This document shows positions 7,489 to 13,703 of a stretch of 13,703 bases of DNA, piece after piece. The stretch is taken from positions 139,965-153,667 of the forward strand of contig CAAAJI010000085.1 in assembly GCA_900642245.1 (NCBI GenBank), read 5' to 3'. The first letter of the stretch is position 1; each line of letters opens with the position of its first letter. This DNA is from Fragilaria radians (Eukaryota; Bacillariophyta; Fragilariophyceae; Fragilariales; Fragilariaceae). The notes below the pieces were generated by a model, which did no database searches, was not told where the DNA came from, and was given only the letters and a program-made list of their open reading frames with translations. A program made the position numbers and the translations under genes.

Positions 7489-7855
7489 TTTGGAATTCAA
7501 GTCCTTGAGGAAATTAAAATCACAGTTGATTCAACTAGGAAACATGGAAGAAACTTATTTGAAGATGTAAAAAAACTGAGTTGACGCAGCTTTTGGGATA
7601 TCAAACTTTGTTGTACTTGATCCTGGGGAGGTTATTTCTACTCTTTGTAAGACAATTCCCTATGACATAGATTTTGTTGTTCAATTTGACCTTAGGCACA
7701 AGCACTTGCTTCTTAGACTTCAATTGAAAAGAGAGAAGTGGCCTTAGAAGGACCAATATTCATGTCAGGTGACAAGAAGCTAGTGGTAACAAATGCTTCA
7801 GTTGTTCCAAGTATCATTACGAAGAAACACAATGCAATAAGATTTTCTGAAGGGT
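7489..7855 (+). pseudogene. Diatom-type copia reverse-transcriptase start fused to RNase H end
   Basis: From 7489 the + strand reads FGIQVLEEIKI, then HGRNLFEDVKKLS, then, after a frame change at about 7582, NFVVLDPGEV, CKTIPYDIDFVVQFDLRHK (to 7702). This is the segment leading into copia reverse transcriptase (LDPGE, K-x-IP, FDxKFD-x-R). After another frame change, 7738-7855 reads ALEGPIFMSGDKKLVVTNAS and ITKKHNAI, the end of copia RNase H (LEGP, GD-x-x-VV, KKHNAI). The YVDD polymerase core and most of RNase H are absent, so several hundred codons were lost between 7702 and 7738. Reading continues open to TGA at 7945 without further similarity. It is probably the same element as 6326-6745. 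Confidence 0.68.
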
Positions 7856-8020
7856 TCAATTCAATTCAAAGTAACAAGCTGTCACCGCTCAACGTTTGGT
7901 TTATTCTTTATCTATTTTTCATTAATTTCGTCAAGGCGAATAATTGATTTTTGTGTGATATTTCTATCTGCCATTGCGCTGTCAAAGAAACTTTGTAAGT
8001 TAAGGAGCAATTTTTTGTTT

Positions 8021-8048
8021 TCGAAAAACATGGTTCGAAAAACATGGT
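8021..8048. repeat. Tandem 14-bp duplication
   Basis: TCGAAAAACATGGT occurs twice in perfect succession (8021-8034 and 8035-8048). Only two copies exist, so it is a recent slippage or a filled-in break rather than a satellite. Confidence 0.8.
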
Positions 8049-8307
8049 CTACAAAATCTAAGAAAGTCTATAATCTCTTTTAGAAGTGATTATTTGACAA
8101 TGTGATTTGCAATTCTGACAAATAAACACTTTTTAAAATTGTCATATACTGAACTTCTTGTAGCACGATATTGTTTGCGAAGTACTATTTAATGGATTAA
8201 AGTTATTGTAAGGATATTTTCATTGCATAATTGCAGACCAGTATTGACGTATTAATGCATGTTGGCATCTAAGGCAAAGCCAATGTTTCTTTTGTTATCA
8301 AAGTAGA

Positions 8308-8342
8308 AAAGTAACGCATCAAAGTTAATGCTGAGTTACTTT
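8308..8342. repeat. Stem-loop downstream of the ATPase gene
   Basis: Arms AAAGTAAC (8308-8315) and GTTACTTT (8335-8342) pair perfectly, and the inner GCAT (8316-8319) and ATGC (8328-8331) extend the stem with a three-base bulge. The apical loop is 8 nt. It lies about 190 nt past the stop of the minus-strand gene; a role in its 3' end is possible but not shown. Confidence 0.5.
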
Positions 8343-8529
8343 GACTGATGACTTGAAGTTTAATGATTATTCCTCTTATCGATAATCCATGAAAGCGGTT
8401 ATCTCAACTTTGATGCTGGTGTAACAAAATTGCAGTATATACATTTTCCTTCCATCCAGCTTCTAATGATTATACACATTCTCTTCTTTGTGAAAAAAGT
8501 TGATTTACGCATTATTCCTTAATTATGCA

Positions 8530-11500
8530 CTATTCATCAAGCAATTCTGCCTTCTTCAAGGCTCCCCATTTCCTGTATATTTCAGTAGCTCTTTTTTGAT
8601 AAACTCCCGCTTGATGTCGATTTGAGCCCAAAGAAAGCAAATACTTTGCCAACCTTTCATTTCCAATTGCTTCAAAAATAGAACATTTGGCATCACTCAA
8701 TGCAGTTATTGCAGCCTGGAATTCCATTTCTATTTGTTCAAGATTCTTACTATTGCAAAGACTTGCCATTGCAGATAATAGCATGCTTGGGGCGATAAAT
8801 ATCGGGCTTCCACCATTGGCATACTTGCTCACCTTCCGATGAGCCCGTTGTCCCTGCTTTCTATAGTAGTTCTTACCTGTTTCAAGAAATAAGTCATAGG
8901 AACAAATGGCAACCCAAACGTCACTGAAGTCTGAAGGAAATACCGCAACTATTTTCTTCTCGTATTTCTTCATGCAGGATAAGGCATTGGCCAAAAGTTC
9001 CCAGTTTCCAAAGATATAAGCAGCCATCATTTCCCATTGTTTCAGTCTGAACAAAGCAGCCTGCGAATCAACGTGCTGCATCTCAGCAACAAAGCTTTCA
9101 TCCAGTGCTTCCCCTCGTAGGCAAGAAGGATCTGTGTTGTAATTGTCTCCGCATATATTCAAAATCTGAAATCAAGGATAGTGAGACAAAAGTAGACTTT
9201 GCAATTACGTTGAATCGATAATCAACTTACAAACTGCCAATTTGGGAGAATTGATATCAATGTTTGCATAGCATTCTCAGCTCTTAAATCGCAAAGAATA
9301 GCTTTCATGCGAGAGTGCATATCCAGTAATGGGATATCTAAGTAAGTTCTTCCCATAATCCATCCTATAATTCCAAGTTGAGCATAAAGTACATCTCCAT
9401 AGGCCATAGCATGATGATACATTGACAAAATGTCGGTACAAAAGTTTGCATCTAACTTCATCCTCCAGAAATCGATCAGGATCCATGCAATCATACTTGC
9501 TCGTCCCCTGATTGCCTCAGAGTTGAACCGATCAATAATCTTAAATGCGATCTGTCGGGCCTCAAAGGCTTCATCAAAGGCACCCATTGCTGTATGGAAG
9601 ACACCCCATGAAATGAATGCGATTGGTGCGTACAGAGCAGACAATCCGTGTTTCAATGTCAAGCGAAAGATGCGAACACTAAAAAAGGCAAAAGTATCCT
9701 TGAAGCTGTCCCCCAAGATAAATGCTTGAGAGACAATACCATCCATGAGGGAAAGTATACATATCAGTCTTTGATCTGACAATTCTGGTAGATCCATGAA
9801 GGCTGACAATTGTCTTCTTCCTACGTCAAACTTTGCAAGGAGGAATTCCTTAGCTAAGGACATGGCAGTAATATTTTGTGGAAATTTTACATCCAATTTA
9901 CGAAGAATGTCACATCCAAGAGATAACGCTTCTTTCAATTTACCTTGACCTGCCAGACATTTTATTCGAACTTGAAATGCAGAACATTGATCAACCCATG
10001 ACTTGGCTCTTCTAGATATCTCATTTACAATTGAACTAGAGCGAGCATAATTTGCATTCACCATTTCAACTTCGGCACTTAAGGTATGAACATCGATGCA
10101 TAAAGTGTAATTTGATTCCCAGAAATTGTCGTTGGCAATAAGACTAACAGCTGTCTGAAGAAAATCAGATGCAAGTGAAAAATCTGATTTTTTTACCGCT
10201 GCTTTGGCAGCCAAAAGGTTGACATTCACAATTTCATAAGTGATATCAGAATGACTGATGCAAGGGTTTAATGCGCAATTCAAATTGTTAGCTGCAAGGA
10301 ATACAGACAAGTCATCGGGCGCCTGCCCATCTTTCAGAGCTTCGTAAATCAAGACTCCAATTCTTTGATGCAAAAGTTGGCGTTCTACAAGATCCGGCAT
10401 CAAATCTTCATATAGAACTTGCCTTATCTTATCATGTGCAAACTTGTAATTGCTGTTCCTCTCGGAGTCTGTCTCCAACAAACCTTCATCGCAAGCGAGT
10501 TTTAATGCGATGGTTATTTGCTTATGAATTGTTTCTTTAGAAAGTCGATTGAATGAATATTCACTTTCTATCATATCTTGTTCTTGGAATAGAATTGTAG
10601 TTAGCAAGTCATCCGAAAACTTATACCCAATAAATGAAGCAATTTGCAAAATAGAACGAGCTTGATTCGGGATTCGTTGCAATGAATACTCTAAGACTTG
10701 TAAAAGATTGTCTGCCACATTTGTTTGCAAGAGAATTTTACTCTCGTCCCAAGTCCAGTTCCCGTCTAACTTCCGCGAAAGCATACCAGATGAGTATAGC
10801 ATGTCGAGAAAATGCGATGCATAAAGAGGATTCCCATTTGTTTTGTTCCATATCAATGACCCTAAGGATTGAACTTCTCCCAGATTCAAATGAAGCCTAG
10901 CAGTCAACATTTTGCTCAGGTCATGTATCTGTAACTTATCAACTTGTATTGCCACTACTCGATGAATCGTAGACATGGACTCACGAAACATTTGGAAAAT
11001 TTCACTCGAGCTGTCGTCATCCCGGTATGCACATACAGTCAAAATGTTTTTTGATAAGGGATCATTAATGAGTGATTCTAAAATTTCAAACGACGAGACA
11101 TCTGCCCATTGTATATCATCAAGAAAGAAAACAATCGGATTCTCTTCTGATGCTACGCAGCGTAAAAATGTTCGGAAAACCTGTTTGAAGCGATTAGAGG
11201 AACTTGTACTCTGAGCTCTTTCTGACTGTGCGAATAGACTGTCACCTTCGTCTATCTGGGCTAGTTTTGGAATTAAAGTCCCTAAGAGGCTCAACTCTGA
11301 ACCTAATATTGCTCTAACTTTCTCTCTGATTTCTGTGCTATTTTCTTGTCTTAAAATTTGTCGACACAGATTGTCAGACATAGCTACCAAAGCTGAATAC
11401 GGCGCTCTACATTGCACTTGATCAAATTTTCCTCGAGCAACTAATACTTTCGGCGACAGCGAATGAAGAAAAGAATTGACAAGGGCAGATTTTCCTATAC

Positions 11501-11723
11501 CTGAGGGGCCATGTATCATCACGGCCTCGGATTCGTGGCATTTCTCAATACGTTGGAAAGTGTCATCCAGGATCTGAATTTGCGACTCTCTTCCAAGGAT
11601 TTCAGAACACTTCTCAAAAGGCGAAGCTGAGATGAAACTTGACTCATTTAGTGATAATTTGCGGCTGCTATGTTTAAAATCGCTGAGAAGTCTTATTGTC
11701 AAGGGACGGGATGAATGATTCAT
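8530..11723 (-). CDS. Large AAA_16/COG3899-type ATPase with helical repeats (STAND-like), two exons
   Basis: Exon 1 is 11723-9231 and exon 2 is 9165-8530 on the minus strand, giving 1042 residues. The start is the first ATG after an in-frame TAG at 11766-11768. Residues 43-46 (LGRE) open the ATPase domain. Walker A is GPSGIGKS at 72-79, Walker B is IVFFLDD at 197-203, followed by IQWAD, the pattern typical of 'predicted ATPase' proteins. TNGNPLY (295-301) and FAHDKIRQVLYE (428-439) are further family blocks. The rest is helical and TPR-like, ending in NERLAKYLLSLG and YRKWGALKKAELL (about 1000-1040), the usual C-terminus of this module. In bacteria the module normally sits between a Ser/Thr kinase and a histidine kinase or cyclase; here both are missing. 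By family it is a nucleotide-switch signalling ATPase, probably cytosolic since no signal peptide or membrane segment is visible. Its partner and signal are unknown. It could have an unseen upstream exon. Confidence 0.85.
9166..9230 (-). other. Spliceosomal intron, 65 nt, phase 0
   Basis: On the minus strand the intron starts GTAAGT after exon codons for NWQF and ends TTTCAG before ATT TTG AAT (ILNI). Both borders lie between codons. Without splicing, translation would add only Val-Ser and stop at TGA 9224-9222. Splicing restores the C-terminal 211 residues, including the conserved family ending, which strongly supports the intron. Confidence 0.85.
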
Positions 11724-11794
11724 CGTAAGCTGACTTTTATAATGTGTTTTACACAACAGAGAATACTAAAATAACGTTCTAAATGACCCAATAG

Positions 11795-11891
11795 TTTCTC
11801 CGCCGAGAATTTCTCCGTCATTCAAACACTACGGAGAAGTATTCCTCTGAGACGCAATATTTCCCTGGCGGAGAAATTCTCCGAGGAGAGA
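11795..11891. repeat. Imperfect 25-bp inverted repeat upstream of the ATPase gene
   Basis: Left arm 11795-11819 and right arm 11867-11891 pair at 21 of 25 positions, with a perfect 13-bp core: GAGAATTTCTCCG (11805-11817) and CGGAGAAATTCTC (11869-11881). An extra CGGAG copy (ACGGAGAAG, from 11831) lies in the spacer. It lies 72-168 nt before the ATPase ATG, within its promoter or 5' UTR. It could be a paired factor site, an RNA hairpin, or the remains of a small inverted-repeat element. Confidence 0.65.
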
Positions 11892-12007
11892 ATGGGAAAA
11901 AACCTTGGAAAATACCCTGGAAAATCACCTCTAATGAAAATTCAACCTTCACCTCTTTCGGGAAAGGATCGGAATTTACTTAAGTCGCAGAAGAATCAAA
12001 ATGGTTG

Positions 12008-12015
12008 TGACGTCA
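12008..12015. promoter_or_regulatory. Perfect CRE palindrome TGACGTCA upstream of the ATPase gene
   Basis: TGACGTCA lies about 285 nt before the ATPase ATG, with a second half-site (CGTCA, 12044-12048) 29 nt further out. bZIP factors bind this motif, and TGACGT-type elements mediate CO2/cAMP responses of some diatom promoters. An 8-bp site can occur by chance, so regulation of the ATPase gene is a hypothesis. Confidence 0.4.
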
Positions 12016-12460
12016 GTCCATAAGAAAATTTCCTCATCGCATTCGTCACGGACACTAAAAACTAGCAAATAGAACAACTGACAATTTTATCCAGTAAATA
12101 TGACTGTAATTTGCGGAATTGAAGCAACTAGCTACGCTGGTTATGCTAACTCTAGTATATTTTTCCTTTTTCCATAATGGCTGATTCCTTCACCTTAACT
12201 CATGTCCTAAACATACGCTTATTCCGCTAACAAAAAATTCCGTTAAATGCCAATTTACTTTAGGTAAACTTCTGAGCCATTTGTTTCAAAGGTGGTCCAG
12301 TATTTTGCAAAGATGAATTCCTGTATAATGGACAAGCATTAGCATTCATTTAGCTGGTATTTTTCACTGGGTCAACCAAATCAGCTTCCAAGCATTCAAA
12401 ATGCCTCATACTTCCAAGGATAGATTGGGAAGAAATCATAGTGTAAGAAGGAGTCACTAA

Positions 12461-13703
12461 TGACGATCCATGAAGCTGTATACAAGGCAAAGATTATCAG
12501 GACTTGGCCAGAGAGAGAAAGGCCCGTTTGCATTGCTCAATAGTGTGATTGGATGCAGAGGAATCGGAATTGACTACAATGGCTTCTTGGGCCTAAAAGT
12601 AAAAACTTCAGAGGAGTCTGTTTTTCACTTTTGTAAATGGGAGTTGCAAAAATTTCGGATTTTCTTATCCGAAAGCAGCAAGATAAAGGTACTGGGTTTA
12701 GACAACGAATCCATTGTGGCATGAAACAATTATAGCAACCAACATTGATATTCTAAGATTTCATGACAAGAGTATGAAATTTTTTGTCTTTTATTAGTAA
12801 ACACAACTCATTAGTTCAACCTTTTGCCTACTTTACTCTTTCCTTTATTCCCCTTTTAGGACACTCAAACGACTTATGAACTTCCACACTTAAGAGTGAT
12901 AAGTCAAAATAAGTCATGCCCATCAGATTAAATTGACATAGTAATTGCTGACAAATGGACAGAACCCCATGGTCTCTTGCAAAGCCCGACTGAATTAAGC
13001 GGTGTAAGGGTATCTAAAGCCAGAGTGCTTTTGAAAGAACAGATGCTCCTGGGTGTGCATACTTTTGCCACACAATTGTTTAGTTGCCTAAATGCAAATA
13101 ATCAGCTCCACAGGAAAGTACCGGAGTAGATGTTATGCGAAGGGTTAACTGCTTCTTGGCAATAAAATGAAATTATTATTTTGTTCTTTTCTAAATCTGG
13201 ATAATTTCTGCCAGCAGCAACTGAACTTGCTTGAGAATCACAGACTTTCATTTGCCCACATTTTGACTTCAGTTGTGTGTGATATACTAACACTATAGGG
13301 TAGTCTAAAGATGCTAAAATAGTTACAAAAGGCTAAGAGATGAGTGTGTACTGGTATTGGAGACGTTCAAAGTTATCCGTAGTACATAGAAAATTAAACT
13401 AGAATTGATATTCTTGTATTTATTCATCTAATAAGTTGCATAGTTAACCATTCATTCTATACTTTCAAAAAATTCAATTAAGACATAGTCTTATATGAAT
13501 TTACTGATAACTATTACAGATTCCCAAGTAACAAACAGGAATCTATCAAAATTCTTTATTGATGAATCTAAGTCATGAATCTAAGATCTCATAGTCTAAA
13601 TGTTAAGTGTTGAATCGAACGTGTAAGGTAAAGAGACTACATGTTCAAGGAAACACGTTGCAATTGATTCACAAGAGATCGAAGATAGAAGTAAGTTTTT
13701 AGA
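12461..13703. other. Right-hand stretch without a recognised gene
   Basis: Two small + frames stand out but match nothing I know. One is ATG-initiated at 12470-12724 (84 codons, beginning MKLYTRQRLSGLGQ); the other is an open stretch without an early ATG at 12932-13129 (containing SKARVLLKEQMLLGVHTF). The remainder is AT-rich. A direct repeat of ATGAATCTAAG lies at 13562-13572 and 13575-13585. No RNA gene or transposon motif was found. Confidence 0.4.

Larger units (their letters stand above)
7856..8529. other. Intergenic stretch between transposon debris and the ATPase gene
   Basis: No gene found. It contains a tandem 14-bp duplication (8021-8048) and a hairpin (8308-8342). The right end is the 3' flank of the minus-strand ATPase gene, so its 3' UTR and polyadenylation site should fall here. 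The minus strand shows AATAAT about 20 nt past the stop codon, a weak polyadenylation-like signal. Confidence 0.5.
11724..12460. other. Upstream region of the ATPase gene (promoter side)
   Basis: No open frame of note on either strand. It contains the inverted repeat at 11795-11891 and the CRE palindrome at 12008. No upstream exon coding for a kinase domain is visible, though a short non-coding first exon cannot be excluded because several AG acceptor-like sites precede the ATG. Confidence 0.5.

Noticed and set aside
9430..11214. Plus-strand open frames of 70-100 codons opposite the ATPase gene
   Set aside because: They are antisense shadows of a long conserved coding region, with no family resemblance of their own.
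11732..11744. TATA box (TATAAAAG on the minus strand) for the ATPase gene
   Set aside because: It lies only about 15 nt before the ATG, so a start 25-30 nt downstream would fall inside the coding sequence and skip the first Met.
11724..11756. Upstream TTG start for the ATPase gene
   Set aside because: The frame extends 11 codons upstream to TTG, but a eukaryotic gene would use the ATG at 11721-11723, the first after the in-frame stop.

Overview
The window looks like nuclear DNA of a eukaryote, most likely a diatom or close stramenopile. It is AT-rich and has no operon structure or Shine-Dalgarno sites. It carries LTR retrotransposon debris and one long host-type gene with a short GT-AG intron. 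The diatom guess rests on two things. Degraded Ty1/copia protease and reverse transcriptase remnants at 6326-7855 match the kind I know from diatom copia (CoDi) elements. The host gene is a large AAA_16/COG3899-type 'predicted ATPase', a family I associate with many diatom genomes. This is recognition by eye, without a database search.

Layout. (1) 3-371, + strand: an open frame running in from the left edge that joins a BED-like zinc finger directly to a hAT-transposase C-terminal dimerisation domain, so the catalytic core is missing. (2) 726-975, +: a frameshifted gag fragment of an old Ty1/copia element, cut off by (3) a nearly complete younger Ty1/copia element at 976-5681. That element has a 217-bp 5' LTR, a single-frame gag-pol with protease, integrase, reverse transcriptase and RNase H, a polypurine tract, and a 3' LTR that is shortened at its end. 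Its gag-pol is dead: four in-frame stops and a terminal frameshift. (4) 5682-5850, - strand: a copia protease-integrase linker fragment abutting the shortened LTR. (5) 6326-7855, +: heavily decayed pieces of a different, diatom-type copia element (protease, reverse transcriptase start, RNase H end). (6) 8530-11723, - strand: the one apparently functional gene, two exons, 1042 residues, a STAND-like ATPase with helical repeats. Its upstream side (11724 to about 12460) holds a long inverted repeat and a perfect TGACGTCA palindrome. (7) 12461-13703: no recognisable gene.

The left 8 kb is a nested transposon graveyard; the right side is a host signalling-type gene and its flanks. I see no cooperation between the two halves and no clear new multi-gene system. 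The items most worth checking are the in-frame BED-hAT fusion, the ATPase that lacks the kinase or cyclase partner usual for its family, and the mismatch between near-identical LTRs and a badly broken gag-pol.
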